The notes beneath the pieces were generated by a model. The model saw only the letters and a list, made by a program, of their open reading frames with translations, made no database searches and was not told the origin of the DNA. Positions 33,745 through 44,921 of a stretch of DNA of 64,000 nucleotides are shown here, in pieces. The position numbers and the translations under genes are program-made. The stretch is from the NCBI RefSeq assembly GCF_030406325.1, contig NZ_JAUEQY010000019.1, positions 62,001 to 126,000 of the forward strand. Reading direction: 5' to 3'. The DNA is from Actinomadura sp. DC4. Lineage in GTDB: Bacteria; Actinomycetota; Actinomycetes; Streptosporangiales; Streptosporangiaceae. The first letter of the stretch is position 1, and each line of letters begins with the position of its first letter.

Positions 33745-35376
33745 GTGCTGCCCACTCTGGCCGACGTTCTGCGTCTCGACGCGGTACGACGCGGCGAGCC
33801 CCGCGTCGTCGCCGGCGCGGACCGGCTGGACGCCCGCGTGCGCTGGGTGCACAGCGCCGAGGTCACCGACATCGCCCACCTGCTGCGCGGCGGCGAACTC
33901 GTGCTCACGACCGGCATCGCGCTGCCCGACGAACCCGTACGGCTGCGCACGTACGTCGCCGAGCTGGCCGAGGTCGGCGTCAGCGGCCTGATCGTCGAGC
34001 TGGGCCGAAAGTACGCCGACACGCTCCCGGCCGCGCTCATCTCCGCCGCCGAGGAGTACGGGCTGCCGCTGATCGCCTGGGCGCGGGAGACGCCGTTCAT
34101 CGACGTCACCGAGGCCGTCCACGCCCAGATCATCGACGCGCAGCTCGCCGAGGTGCGCGCCTCCGAGACGCTGCACGAGGTCTTCACCCAGCTGTCGGTC
34201 GACGGGGCGCCGCCCGACGAGGTGGTCCGCCAGGTGGCGCGGCTCGCCGGCCGGCCCGCGGTGCTGGAGAACCTCTCCCACCAGGTCCTGGCGGCGGACG
34301 CCGCGGGCGCCGACCCGGCCGAGCTGCTGGTCAGCTGGGAGACCCGGTCGCGAGCCGTACGCAGCGAGGAGCGCACCGCCTACGACGAGTCGGCCCAGTG
34401 GCTGGTCACCGTGGTCGGCGCGCGCGGGGAGGACTGGGGGCGGCTCATCATCGCCTGTTCCGAGCCGCCGTCGCCGCGCCTGGTGGTGCTCATCGAGCGG
34501 GCGGCGACGACGCTGGCGCTCGGCCGGCTGCTCGAACAGCACGCCCAGAGCCTCGAACGCCAGGCGCACGGCTCGATCATCAGCGGCATCCTCGCGCACG
34601 CCTACTCCGACCCGCAGGAGGCGGCGGCGCGCGCCCGCGCGCTCGGCGTGCCGCTCACCGGCCGCCGCCTGCTCGGCATCGTGGTGCTGCCCTGCCGCGC
34701 CGGCGGCGGGCCGCTCCCGCTCGCGGAGCTGGCCGACTCCACCGCCGCGGCCTGCCGCGACGCGAGCCTGGCCGCGCTCGTCGGCACGCTCGACGAGGGA
34801 TCGCCGCAGGAGCGGGTCGGCGTGCTCGCCTCGCTGCCCGCGCGGGCCGAGGACGAGCGGATCCTGGGCGACGTCGCGCGGCGCCTGCGCGCCCACACCG
34901 CCGCGCCGGCCGGCGAGGGCCGCCGTGGCTTCGTCATGGCGGCCGGTTCGATCGTCGAGTCGATCCGTGACGTACGCCGCTCGTTCCTGGAGGCCGAGCA
35001 GGTCGCCGACGTCGCGGCGCGGCGCAGCGACGACCTGCCGTTCTACCGCCTGCCCGACCTGCGGCTGCGCGGCCTGCTGCACCTCCTGCGCGACGACGCG
35101 CGGCTCCAGACGTTCGTCGAACGCGAGCTGGGCCCCCTCCTGACGCACGACGCCCAGCGCGGCGGCGACCTCGTCCACGTGCTGGGGCTCTACCTCGGCA
35201 GCGGGCGCAACAAGGCGCTCGCCGCGCACCGGGCGCACCTGTCCCGCCCGGCCCTGTACGAGCGGCTGCGGCGGATCGAGCGGGTGCTGGGCGCCGATCT
35301 GGAGGACGTGGAGTCCTGCGCGTCGCTGCACGTGGCCCTGCTCGCCCTGGACTCCGTACGAAGGGACCGCTCGTGA
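33745..35376 (+). CDS. PucR-family transcriptional regulator
   Basis: This 543-residue regulator has the PucR N-terminal domain at about 1-125 (LPTLADVLRLDAVRRGEPRV, HSAEVTDIAHLLRGGELVLT), a central GGDEF-like/coiled region, and a C-terminal PucR helix-turn-helix at about 490-540 (NKALAAHRAHLSRPALYERL). PucR proteins control catabolism of purines, amino acids and similar nitrogen sources. The candidate targets are the coupled peptidase gene downstream and the aminotransferase-mmsA operon on the other side. The start is GTG 33745, because TACCAT (33732-33737) lies 7 bases before it, the pattern of a leaderless transcript. The stop overlaps the next start (GTGA). Confidence 0.88.
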   Translation: MLPTLADVLRLDAVRRGEPRVVAGADRLDARVRWVHSAEVTDIAHLLRGGELVLTTGIALPDEPVRLRTYVAELAEVGVSGLIVELGRKYADTLPAALISAAEEYGLPLIAWARETPFIDVTEAVHAQIIDAQLAEVRASETLHEVFTQLSVDGAPPDEVVRQVARLAGRPAVLENLSHQVLAADAAGADPAELLVSWETRSRAVRSEERTAYDESAQWLVTVVGARGEDWGRLIIACSEPPSPRLVVLIERAATTLALGRLLEQHAQSLERQAHGSIISGILAHAYSDPQEAAARARALGVPLTGRRLLGIVVLPCRAGGGPLPLAELADSTAAACRDASLAALVGTLDEGSPQERVGVLASLPARAEDERILGDVARRLRAHTAAPAGEGRRGFVMAAGSIVESIRDVRRSFLEAEQVADVAARRSDDLPFYRLPDLRLRGLLHLLRDDARLQTFVERELGPLLTHDAQRGGDLVHVLGLYLGSGRNKALAAHRAHLSRPALYERLRRIERVLGADLEDVESCASLHVALLALDSVRRDRS

Positions 35377-36482
35377 CCTCATCGCGCGCACGCGACCTGG
35401 GCATCCGGATCGGCGACGCGGACCCCGGACCGGCCGGCGCGATCACCGACGTGGCCGGCGTACGCGTCGGGCACGCGACGATCGTCGAGGGCGACGGGCC
35501 GCTGCGGACCGGCGAGGGCCCGGTCCGTACCGGCGTCACGGTGATCCTGCCGCACGAGGGTTCGGTGGAGGACGAGCCGCTGTACGCGGGCTTCCACTGG
35601 CTCAACGGCAACGGCGAGCTGACCGGCACCGCCTGGATCCACGACGGCGGCATGCTCACCACGCCGATCGGGCTGACCAACACCCACAGCGTCGGCGTGG
35701 TCCGCGACACGCTGATCGAGCTCGCCCCGCGTGGCGGCGGCCACAACTCCTGGGGCCTGCCGGTCGTGGGCGAGACCTGGGACGGCGTCCTCAACGACAT
35801 CGACGGCGCCCACGTGACCGCCGCCCACGTACGCGCGGCGTACGCGGCGGCGGAGCGGTCCGGGCCGGGCGAGGCGGTGGCCGAGGGCAACGTCGGCGGC
35901 GGCACCGGCATGATCTGCCACGGCTTCAAGGGCGGCGTCGGGACGTCCTCGCGCGTCGTGGAGGGCGGCTGGACGGTCGGCGTGCTCCTGCAGGCCAACC
36001 ACGGACGGCGCGAACGGCTCACCGTGGACGGCGTTCCGGTGAGGATCGACGACGTGCCACGGCCGGTGCCGCCGGCGTACGAGGGCGCGGGTTCGGTGAT
36101 CGCGATCGTGGCGACGGACGCGCCGCTGCTCCCTCACCAGTGCCGCCGGCTGGCCCAGCGCGCCGGCCTGGGCATCGCGCGTACGGGCGGGGCCGGGGAG
36201 AACTCCAGCGGCGACGGCTTCCTCGCCTTCTCCACCGCGAACCGCGGGCGGCTGCCCGCCGACCGGCCCGGCGCCACGCCGCCGCCGGTGTTCCAGGTCG
36301 ACGCGCTGGCCGACGCCCGTCTCGACCCGCTCTTCCACGGCATCATCGAGGCGACGGAGGAGGCCGTGGTCAACGCCCTGCTGGCCGCCGAGACGATGAC
36401 GGGCCGGGACGGCGTCACCGCGTACGCCCTGGACGCCGAACGTCTCCTGGGCCTTCTCAGGCCTCGTGCGGGCGGTGGCTGA
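35373..36482 (+). CDS. P1-family peptidase (DmpA/L-aminopeptidase-D-esterase type)
   Basis: This 369-residue Ntn-hydrolase-like enzyme would be made as a precursor and self-cleave. The cleavage/nucleophile motif is ARTGGAGENSSGDGFLAF, where the Ser of NSSGD becomes the N-terminal nucleophile of the small subunit. VRVGHATIVEGDGP near the start and GLTNTHSVGVVRDTLIE are conserved family landmarks. The group includes DmpA, beta-peptidyl aminopeptidases and D-esterases. Overlap with the PucR stop means co-translation, so PucR probably controls it. Beta-peptide or beta-alanyl substrates would link it to the nearby aminotransferase-mmsA pair, but that is speculation. Confidence 0.88.
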   Translation: MTSSRARDLGIRIGDADPGPAGAITDVAGVRVGHATIVEGDGPLRTGEGPVRTGVTVILPHEGSVEDEPLYAGFHWLNGNGELTGTAWIHDGGMLTTPIGLTNTHSVGVVRDTLIELAPRGGGHNSWGLPVVGETWDGVLNDIDGAHVTAAHVRAAYAAAERSGPGEAVAEGNVGGGTGMICHGFKGGVGTSSRVVEGGWTVGVLLQANHGRRERLTVDGVPVRIDDVPRPVPPAYEGAGSVIAIVATDAPLLPHQCRRLAQRAGLGIARTGGAGENSSGDGFLAFSTANRGRLPADRPGATPPPVFQVDALADARLDPLFHGIIEATEEAVVNALLAAETMTGRDGVTAYALDAERLLGLLRPRAGGG

Positions 36483-36493
36483 GGACGTCCTCG

Positions 36494-37144
36494 TCAGCTC
36501 GCCAGCACGCCGAAGCTCGCGTGGTGCAGCGGGTCGTTCCCGTCGTAGCCGTGTCCGGTGAGCCGCTCGAAGATCACCACGGCCGGCAGGTACGTGTGGA
36601 CGCCGAACCGCGGGGCCGGCTCGGCCGCGCGTACCGGCAGCCCCAGCGCGGCGGCCCGCACGGCCGGCATGCCCGCCGGGTCGAAGCCGAGCTCCTCCCA
36701 CATCTCCTCGGGCGGGCCGGTCAGCTCGTTCAGCGCCGAGACCACCTGCTCTCCCTCCCGGAGCGCGCCCACCAGCTCACCGAACGGCGGTGGCGGATCC
36801 CCGATGACGAACAGTCCCTCGTACGCGATGACCGCCCAGGTGTAGGTTCCGCCGGTCCAGCACGAGGTCTCGAACGACATGGAGTGCTCCTCGACGAACA
36901 GGGTGAGCACCCGCGTGCCCTCGCTCAGCCGGGACAGCGCGTCGTCGCCGGGGAGCAGACGTGCGTCCTTGCCGATGAGGAAGGTCCAGCCGCCGATCGC
37001 CGGGCTGACGCACAGGCCGGGAGTCTCGCTCGTGACGGCGGTCTCGTACGTCGCCGTCCGATCGCTCATCGCGTGGCCGAGCCGGCCCGCGAGATCCTCC
37101 GGCGGAAGGCCGGCGACCGCGACGACCCAGTGGCTGAACCCCAT
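36494..37144 (-). CDS. Hypothetical protein coupled to a GT-C-like membrane protein
   Basis: This 216-residue soluble protein has no signal peptide or membrane helix. It opens MGFSHWVVAVAGLPPEDLAG and has a repeated hydrophobic/aromatic pattern (GGWTFLIGKDARLL, TYTWAVIAYEGLFVIGDPPP). I do not recognise the family; some sequence features recall immunity-type or SUKH-like small domains, but too weakly to assign. Its ATG overlaps the stop of the upstream membrane-protein gene (TGATG), so the two are translated together. It converges on the P1 peptidase gene with 11 bases between. Confidence 0.6.
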   Translation of the reverse strand: MGFSHWVVAVAGLPPEDLAGRLGHAMSDRTATYETAVTSETPGLCVSPAIGGWTFLIGKDARLLPGDDALSRLSEGTRVLTLFVEEHSMSFETSCWTGGTYTWAVIAYEGLFVIGDPPPPFGELVGALREGEQVVSALNELTGPPEEMWEELGFDPAGMPAVRAAALGLPVRAAEPAPRFGVHTYLPAVVIFERLTGHGYDGNDPLHHASFGVLAS

Positions 37145-38403
37145 CAGGTCGCGCTGACGAGCTCGGTCTCGGGGACGGTGACGTCCTTGGCGGGCCGCGA
37201 GACGCGGCGGCTCCACGGCATCGCCAGGACCAGGAACGGGATCACGGCGACCGAGCTGATCGCCCACCACTCGTGGTTCTTCCACCAGCCGTTGTCGTCG
37301 AACTGGGTGAGGTAGATGTAACCGAGCCCCGCCCAGATCGCGCCGAGAGTCATGGCCGGACGGCTCCAGCGCGTCGGGCGGGCGCACAGGAAGGGAACGA
37401 ACCAAAGGAGGTACTGCGCGCCCATGCGCGGCGTCACGACCATGAACGCGAGCAGGATCGCCGAGGTCTGGTCGATGCGGTCCGAGCGCCACCACAGCCA
37501 CATGACCAGCAGGATCGTGGAGTAGAGGACGACCTGACCGATCTTGGCGGCGGTGGCGGCGAGCTGCCAGTCGCCACCGGTCATCACGGCGGTCCAGCCC
37601 CACTCTCCGATGATGGGGCGTACCTCGCCGAGGTAGCGGGCGACGTTCAGCATGTTCGCCCAGGAGGTGTCGACCACGAGCGGCAGCGTCACGAGGAAGA
37701 AGACCGGGACCGCGCCCGCGGCGCACAGGCCGTACAGGCGCTGCCGCCAGGTGGGCAGCATGGCCAGCAGGACCGGCAGCAGGATGATCGGCCAGCTCTT
37801 GGCCGACAGCGCGAACCCGAACAGCGCCCCGGCCCACGCGGCCTTCATCGCGCCGGGGCCGCGGAAGGAGCTGTCCTCCAGGGCGCGGGTGGAGCGCGCC
37901 ACGATGTAGGCGCCGACGAGGAACACCAGCGCGACCGGCTCCACCTGGGCGTGGATGACGGCGATCAGCAGCGCGATGGGGTTGCAGGCGTACTGGAACC
38001 GGGCCATCGGCTCGTACTTGCGGCCGGCCAGCTTGCCGACGAGCGCGATGAGGACGACATCCGCGATGATCGTGCACAGCCGTCCGGCGATCTCCCAGGG
38101 CAGCCCGGTCGCGAGCGCGAGGGCGTAGAAGTACGGGATCATCGGCAGGAAGTGCCAGGAGCCCTGGGTGGCGAGCACCGGATCCTGGTGGTGGAGGATC
38201 GCGAGCCCGGCGGGCTTGAAGCCCTCGGCGAAGTCGACGGGCTGCCACGAGTCGGCCGACGCGGAGATCAACAGGATCAGCCGCAGCCCGATGCCCACGA
38301 CGAGTGCCGTGCGCAACGATGGCCGCCAGCCGCGCCATTGCGCGACGACGGCCGTGACCAGGCCTGCTACCAGGACGAATGTCGTGAAATAAGGATGGTC
38401 CAT
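37144..38403 (-). CDS. Polytopic membrane protein, GT87-like GT-C glycosyltransferase candidate
   Basis: This 419-residue integral membrane protein has about ten helices. The early loop ISASADSWQPVDFAEGFKPA carries acidic residues where GT-C enzymes bind the metal and lipid-phosphate donor. AVIHAQVEPVALVFLVGAYI and FALSAKSWPIILLPVLLAML resemble the GT87/DUF2029 mannosyltransferase family. Polyprenyl-phosphate-sugar-dependent transfer at the membrane is the best guess, but no specific acceptor is implied. The downstream unknown gene is coupled to it (TGATG). The tail after residue 405 is cytoplasmic and polar. Confidence 0.6.
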   Translation of the reverse strand: MDHPYFTTFVLVAGLVTAVVAQWRGWRPSLRTALVVGIGLRLILLISASADSWQPVDFAEGFKPAGLAILHHQDPVLATQGSWHFLPMIPYFYALALATGLPWEIAGRLCTIIADVVLIALVGKLAGRKYEPMARFQYACNPIALLIAVIHAQVEPVALVFLVGAYIVARSTRALEDSSFRGPGAMKAAWAGALFGFALSAKSWPIILLPVLLAMLPTWRQRLYGLCAAGAVPVFFLVTLPLVVDTSWANMLNVARYLGEVRPIIGEWGWTAVMTGGDWQLAATAAKIGQVVLYSTILLVMWLWWRSDRIDQTSAILLAFMVVTPRMGAQYLLWFVPFLCARPTRWSRPAMTLGAIWAGLGYIYLTQFDDNGWWKNHEWWAISSVAVIPFLVLAMPWSRRVSRPAKDVTVPETELVSAT

Positions 38404-38820
38404 CGTTACGTAAGGCTCTCACATTCGGACACGTCGTCCGTCCGGGCTTCGGCCATTCACAGCGAACTCTCAGGAATCTTTCGGACCTTCGACCCCGTAA
38501 GGCGACCGTTCGGACACACATTGGGTGGCGCGACGCCCTCGGCGGACCTCGCCTCGCGATGTGTCTAACGGGGCAGTTCAACGCAGGATATGGGCGATCA
38601 TGGCCAAAACCGGACTTACAAGAAATCTTGCTAAATTTTACTAGATGAGTGAACCTCTCGGCAGGCAAGGTACTCAGTTCCAGGTCCCGCCCGAACGGCG
38701 GTGCCAGGCCCCGCCCGAGCGGACTCCCCAGACCGTCCGCCGTGCTGGCCCTTCGGTACCAGGCCATTCCCTCGGGCGCGTCAGACGGACGCGCCCGCCA
38801 CCCCCCAGAGGGAGGCTCGT
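38404..38820. promoter_or_regulatory. 417-base intergenic region with AT-rich promoter-like segment
   Basis: No gene is supported. A short AT-rich island (about 38605-38650), unusual in this GC-rich window, contains the palindrome CAAGAAATCTTG (38619-38630) followed by TAAATTTTACTAG. It is probably the promoter or operator of the secreted protease that starts at 38821. The promoter of the divergent GT-C-like gene should lie near 38404-38440. Confidence 0.45.
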
Positions 38821-39852
38821 GTGAGGTTCTCTGCATCCCGACGCGCCGGACTGATCGTCGCGGCGGCCGGGCTGGTCGGCGGCACGATGGTCGCCGCATC
38901 CGCGCAGGCTTCCGCCTCGCAACCGGACCCGTCAGTACTCTCCACCAAGATCGCAGGACAGCTTGGAGCCCGCTCCGCCGGTTCCTACCTGGACAAGGCG
39001 ACGAACAAGCTCGTCGTCACCGTCACCTCCAAGGCCGACGCCCAGACCGTGAGCGCCGCCGGCGCCGTGCCCAAGACCGTCGCCCGCAGCGGAGCGCAGC
39101 TCCAGCAGGCCACGGCCACGCTCGAGAGCACGGCCAAGGTCCCCGGCACCGCATGGGCCATCGACCCCGCCACCGACCAGGTCGAGCTGTCGATCGACAG
39201 CACCGTGACCGGCGCGAAGCTCGCGCAGGTCACCAATGCCGCCAAGCAGCTCGGCAGCGCCGTCCGCGTCACTCACCTGCCGGGCAAGCTCACCACGAAG
39301 GCCTCCGGCGGCGACGCCATCTACGGCGGCCAGTACCGCTGCTCGCTCGGCTTCAACGTCCGCAGCGGCAGCACGTACTACTTCCTGACCGCCGGCCACT
39401 GCGGGAACATCGCCTCGACGTGGTACTCCAACTCGGCGCACACATCGGTGCTCGGCACCACCGCGGGCAGCTCGTTCCCGGGCAATGACTACGCCATCGT
39501 CCGCTACACCGCCACCGGCACGCCGCCCGGCACGGTCGGCAGCCAGGAGATCACCAGCTCCGGCACTCCCGCCGTGGGCACGACGGTCTCCCGGCGCGGC
39601 AGCACGACCGGCATCCACACCGGTTCGGTCACGCAGCTCAACGCCACGGTGAACTACGCCGAGGGTTCGGTGAGCGGCCTCATCCGGACCACCGTCTGCG
39701 CCGAAGGCGGAGACAGCGGCGGCCCGCTGTACCGCACCACCACGGCGTACGGTCTCACCTCCGGCGGCAGCGGCAACTGCAGCTCCGGCGGCGTGACCTA
39801 CTTCCAGCCGGTGACCGAGCCGCTGGGCGTCTACGGCGTCAGCGTCTACTAA
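38821..39852 (+). CDS. Secreted S1 serine protease, streptogrisin/alpha-lytic type
   Basis: This 343-residue preproprotein has a signal peptide at about 1-32, a pro-region at about 33-155 with the alpha-lytic-type pattern ([20 protein letters not shown], then [18 protein letters not shown]), and a mature protease from about 160 ([14 protein letters not shown]). The triad is His193 (TAGHCG), Asp223 (GNDYAIV) and Ser299 (GDSGGP). Six cysteines fit the usual three disulfides. GTG 38821 follows GGGAGG; the longer frame to 38701 would bury the signal peptide. The pro-region would act as a folding chaperone and inhibitor before release. Confidence 0.93.
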   Translation: MRFSASRRAGLIVAAAGLVGGTMVAASAQASASQPDPSVLSTKIAGQLGARSAGSYLDKATNKLVVTVTSKADAQTVSAAGAVPKTVARSGAQLQQATATLESTAKVPGTAWAIDPATDQVELSIDSTVTGAKLAQVTNAAKQLGSAVRVTHLPGKLTTKASGGDAIYGGQYRCSLGFNVRSGSTYYFLTAGHCGNIASTWYSNSAHTSVLGTTAGSSFPGNDYAIVRYTATGTPPGTVGSQEITSSGTPAVGTTVSRRGSTTGIHTGSVTQLNATVNYAEGSVSGLIRTTVCAEGGDSGGPLYRTTTAYGLTSGGSGNCSSGGVTYFQPVTEPLGVYGVSVY

Positions 39853-39865
39853 GTCCCCCGCCCGA

Positions 39866-39907
39866 AGGCCCCCGGGCGACGCGCCGCCACGCGTCGCCCG
39901 GGGGCCT
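39866..39907 (+). terminator. Strong terminator of the streptogrisin-like gene
   Basis: An 18-bp perfect stem joins AGGCCCCCGGGCGACGCG (39866-39883) with CGCGTCGCCCGGGGGCCT (39890-39907), 13 bases after the stop. Confidence 0.85.
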
Positions 39908-39953
39908 CACACCGTTTGCGGCCGGGTGCGCCCCGACGGCATGATCCCAGGTC

Positions 39954-40451
39954 ATGGAACGCATCGACGTACCGGTCGCGGCCGACGAACGCACGCTGCT
40001 CATCGCCTGGCTCGACTGGCACCGGGCCACGGTCTTCGCCAAGACCGACGGGCTGGCGGAGGACCTGGCACACCGCCCGCTGCTCGCCTCCTCCCCCCTG
40101 ATGACGATCGCGGGACTCGTCAGCCATCTCTACTGGGTGGAGCGCGGCTGGATCGAGCACACGCTGCTCGGCGGCCCCGACGAGCAGCCGTGGGCCGAGG
40201 ACGACCCGGACAAGGACTTCCGCGCGGACGGCACACCCCTGGCCGAGCTCCTCGCGGCGTACGAGCGGCAGTGCGCGAGCAACAACGCGGCCGTCCGCTC
40301 CCTCAGCCTCGACACCGAGTCCGTCATGCAACGCCGGCAGGAGCACGTGTCGCTGCGGTGGGTGCTGCTCCACCTGATCGAGGAGACCGCCCGTCACAAC
40401 GGTCACATCGACATCTTGCGTGAGATGCTCGACGGCTTCACGGGCGACTGA
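39954..40451 (+). CDS. DinB-family protein (DUF664 type)
   Basis: This 165-residue four-helix protein belongs to the DinB/DUF664 group. The first metal-binding His is in LVSHLYWVERGWIEHTLLGG and the second pair in LHLIEETARHNGHIDILREM, giving the HxxxH...HxxxD arrangement. Many actinobacterial members are mycothiol- or other thiol-dependent transferases; the substrate is unknown. A possible -10 CATGAT lies 8 bases before the ATG. The next gene (PH domain) starts 59 bases downstream with its own promoter-like box. Confidence 0.88.
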   Translation: MERIDVPVAADERTLLIAWLDWHRATVFAKTDGLAEDLAHRPLLASSPLMTIAGLVSHLYWVERGWIEHTLLGGPDEQPWAEDDPDKDFRADGTPLAELLAAYERQCASNNAAVRSLSLDTESVMQRRQEHVSLRWVLLHLIEETARHNGHIDILREMLDGFTGD

Positions 40452-40510
40452 TCGACAAAGGCGTGCGGGAAAGGATCACGAAGACGGTGATCGCGGGTTA
40501 GAGTGCCGAC

Positions 40511-41032
40511 GTGCAGTTGCCGGGTTTCCTGACCGTCCGGGACGTCGATCCGCACCACCTCCAGAGGTATCTCCTCCCACAAGAGGAGCAGACGGTGACG
40601 ATCCGGCGGCATCCCGCTGTGCTCTTGCGCTACGGCCTCGAGAGCCTGGGCGGGCTCATCCTCGCCGGGGTGCTCACCGCCGTGATCCCCCAGACGACCG
40701 TGCTGACCGTGATCTGGCTCGCCTGGCTGGTGGTCCTCAGCCGGCTGGCGTTCAAGGTCTTCGAGTGGTCCGATGAGTTCTTCGTCGTGACCGGGGTCCG
40801 CGTCATGCTGGTCCACGGGCTGGTCACCCGGCGCGTCGACATGATGCCGCTGAAGAAGATCACCGACCTCACGGTGGACCGCTCGATCATGGGCCGCATG
40901 CTCGGCTACGGCACGGTCGTGCTGGAGTCCGCAGGCCAGGACCAGGCCCTGTCCAAGGTGGAGTTCTGCCCCGAGCCCGAGGCCATCTACCTGGAGATCT
41001 CCTCGGTCGCCTTCGGCCACGGCGACGACTGA
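40511..41032 (+). CDS. Membrane protein with bacterial PH domain (YdbS/bPH2-like)
   Basis: This is a 173-residue protein. Two close membrane helices occupy about residues 40-82 (LESLGGLILAGVLTAVIPQT, VLTVIWLAWLVVLSRLAF), and a bacterial PH-like domain follows (FVVTGVRVMLVHGLVTRRVD, then RMLGYGTVVLESAGQDQALS), which would face the cytoplasm. Its role is not established. The start is GTG 40511: TAGAGT (40499-40504) is 6 bases upstream, fitting a leaderless message. It converges on katG and shares a hairpin with it. Confidence 0.85.
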   Translation: MQLPGFLTVRDVDPHHLQRYLLPQEEQTVTIRRHPAVLLRYGLESLGGLILAGVLTAVIPQTTVLTVIWLAWLVVLSRLAFKVFEWSDEFFVVTGVRVMLVHGLVTRRVDMMPLKKITDLTVDRSIMGRMLGYGTVVLESAGQDQALSKVEFCPEPEAIYLEISSVAFGHGDD

Positions 41033-41042
41033 GACCCGTACA

Positions 41043-41082
41043 CGGGCCCGGCCGGTCTTTCGATGAATCCCGGCCGGGCCCG
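41043..41082. terminator. Bidirectional terminator between the PH-domain gene and katG
   Basis: CGGGCCCGGCCGG (41043-41055) pairs perfectly with CCGGCCGGGCCCG (41070-41082); the stops of both convergent genes lie within 10 bases of it. Confidence 0.8.
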
Positions 41083-41087
41083 CCGGA

Positions 41088-43379
<2,292 letters not shown>

Positions 43380-43466
43380 TCACTGAGGGGCGCGGCACGT
43401 CACCGACGTCATGAGACGCGGACGGGAGTTCGGCCCAACGCAGCGCGCTCTGGCGCATGCGCTTTT

Positions 43467-43481
43467 CTTGAATAGTTCAAG
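43467..43481. promoter_or_regulatory. Fur/PerR-like palindrome upstream of katG
   Basis: CTTGAA-TAG-TTCAAG (43467-43481) is a perfect inverted repeat in a short AT-rich patch (43461-43486) between katG and the FAD oxidoreductase stop. Its size and AT-rich arms resemble operators of Fur-family peroxide regulators. On the minus strand TTGAAC inside it could serve as the katG -35 box. Confidence 0.55.
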
Positions 43482-43522
43482 TTTACCTCGTGACGCCGAC
43501 GCCCCCGGAGCGGCCCGGCCCC

Positions 43523-44917
43523 CTAGGAGTCGAACCCGACGCCGAAGGCGTCCAGGGTGCGCAGCCAGAGGTTGCGGCGGCCCTCGTGACGGTCGGCGCG
43601 GGCCAGTGACCAGCGGGTGAGCTGTACGACGCCGTAGCGCAGCGGCTCGGGCGGGAACGGCACCGGCTTGGAGCGGACCATCCCCAGGCGGGTCCGTTCG
43701 GTCTCCTCACCTGAGAGCAGGTCGAGCATGACGTCGGCGCCGAAGCGCGTCGCGCCCACGCCGAGGCCGGTGTAGCCGGCCGCGTACGCCAGCCGCCCGC
43801 CGTGCGCGGTGCCGTAGAAGGCGCAGAACCGGCTGCACGTGTCGATGACGCCGCCCCACGCGTGGCTGAAGCGTACGTCCGCGAGCTGCGGGAACGTGGT
43901 GAAGAAGTGCTCGGCGAGCACCGCGAAGGTCGCCGGCCGCCGCTCCAGTTCGGCCCGTACGGCACCGCCGAAGTGGTAGATCGCGTCGTAGCCGCCCCAC
44001 AGGATCCGGTTGTCGGCGGTCAGCCGGTAGTAGTGGAACTGGTTGCCGGCGTCGCCCACCCCCGTACGGCTCTTCCAGCCGACCGAGGCGAGCTGCGCGC
44101 CGGTGAGCGGCTCGGTGACCAGCGCGTAGTCGTAGACGGGCGCGATGAAGTGCCGCATGCGCCGCAGCGGCGCGGGGAACCCTCCCGTGCCCAGCGCGAC
44201 CCGGCCCGCGGTCACCGACCCGTACGGCGTCCGCAGCCGGAGAGAGCCGCTCTCCTCCTCGATCGCGCGTACCGGCGTGCGTTCGTAGATCCGCACTCCG
44301 GCCGTCAGGCACGCGTGCCGCAGGCCCCACGCGAGCTTGGCCGGGTGGACGAGCGCGACGCCGTCCCGGTCCCAGATCGCGCCGCGGTAGGTGGGCGAGG
44401 CGACCTCGGCCCGTACGGCGTCGGCGTCGAGGACCTCCAGGTGCCGCCCGGCCCGGCTCGCCTGCTCGGCCAGCTCCGCGAGCTCGGCGAGCTGCCAGTC
44501 CTCGGTGGCCACGTCCAGCTCACCGGCGCGCTCGAACTCCGCGTCGATGCCGTACCGGGAGAGCGTGGCCTCGATGCCGTCGAGGTTGTCGCGGCCGAGC
44601 CGCTCCAGCGTGGCGATCTCCCCGGGCCAGCGGGCGAGGCCGTTGCCCAGCCCGTGGGTGAGGCTCGCCGCGCAGAACCCGCCGTTGCGCCCGGAGGCGG
44701 CGCCGCCCGCGACGTCGGCCTCGACGAGGACGACGTCGCGCGACGGATCGCGCTCCTTGGCGCGCAGCGCGGTCCACAGCCCCGTGTAGCCGCCCCCGAC
44801 GACGGCGAGGTCGCAGGTGACCCGGCCGGTCAGGGCCGCCGCGGGCTCGGGCGCCGCCGGGTCGGCCAGCCAGAACGGCGTGGGCTCGGCGTCGGCGAGC
44901 GCTCTCAGCGCGTCCAC
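43523..44917 (-). CDS. FAD-dependent amine oxidoreductase (DAO superfamily)
   Basis: This is a 464-residue flavoprotein. The FAD dinucleotide motif is CDLAVVGGGYTGLWTALRAK and the adenine-ribose acidic residue ends the next strand (DVVLVEADVAGGAASGRNGG, where a histidine or cysteine flavin anchor can occur). The C-terminal GYTGLGVGATRFGADVMLDL closes the FAD site. It resembles gamma-glutamylputrescine oxidase/glycine-oxidase-like proteins. It is the last gene of the polyamine operon, 4 bases after potC, which supports oxidation of an imported polyamine or its derivative to an aldehyde for the dehydrogenase at the operon's start. Confidence 0.85.
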   Translation of the reverse strand: MDALRALADAEPTPFWLADPAAPEPAAALTGRVTCDLAVVGGGYTGLWTALRAKERDPSRDVVLVEADVAGGAASGRNGGFCAASLTHGLGNGLARWPGEIATLERLGRDNLDGIEATLSRYGIDAEFERAGELDVATEDWQLAELAELAEQASRAGRHLEVLDADAVRAEVASPTYRGAIWDRDGVALVHPAKLAWGLRHACLTAGVRIYERTPVRAIEEESGSLRLRTPYGSVTAGRVALGTGGFPAPLRRMRHFIAPVYDYALVTEPLTGAQLASVGWKSRTGVGDAGNQFHYYRLTADNRILWGGYDAIYHFGGAVRAELERRPATFAVLAEHFFTTFPQLADVRFSHAWGGVIDTCSRFCAFYGTAHGGRLAYAAGYTGLGVGATRFGADVMLDLLSGEETERTRLGMVRSKPVPFPPEPLRYGVVQLTRWSLARADRHEGRRNLWLRTLDAFGVGFDS

Positions 44918-44921
44918 GGGC

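Noticed and set aside
33430-35391. 653-codon minus-strand frame including the pterin dehydratase
   Set aside because: Only the last 91 codons match a family and have a ribosome-binding site; the rest is antisense to PucR.
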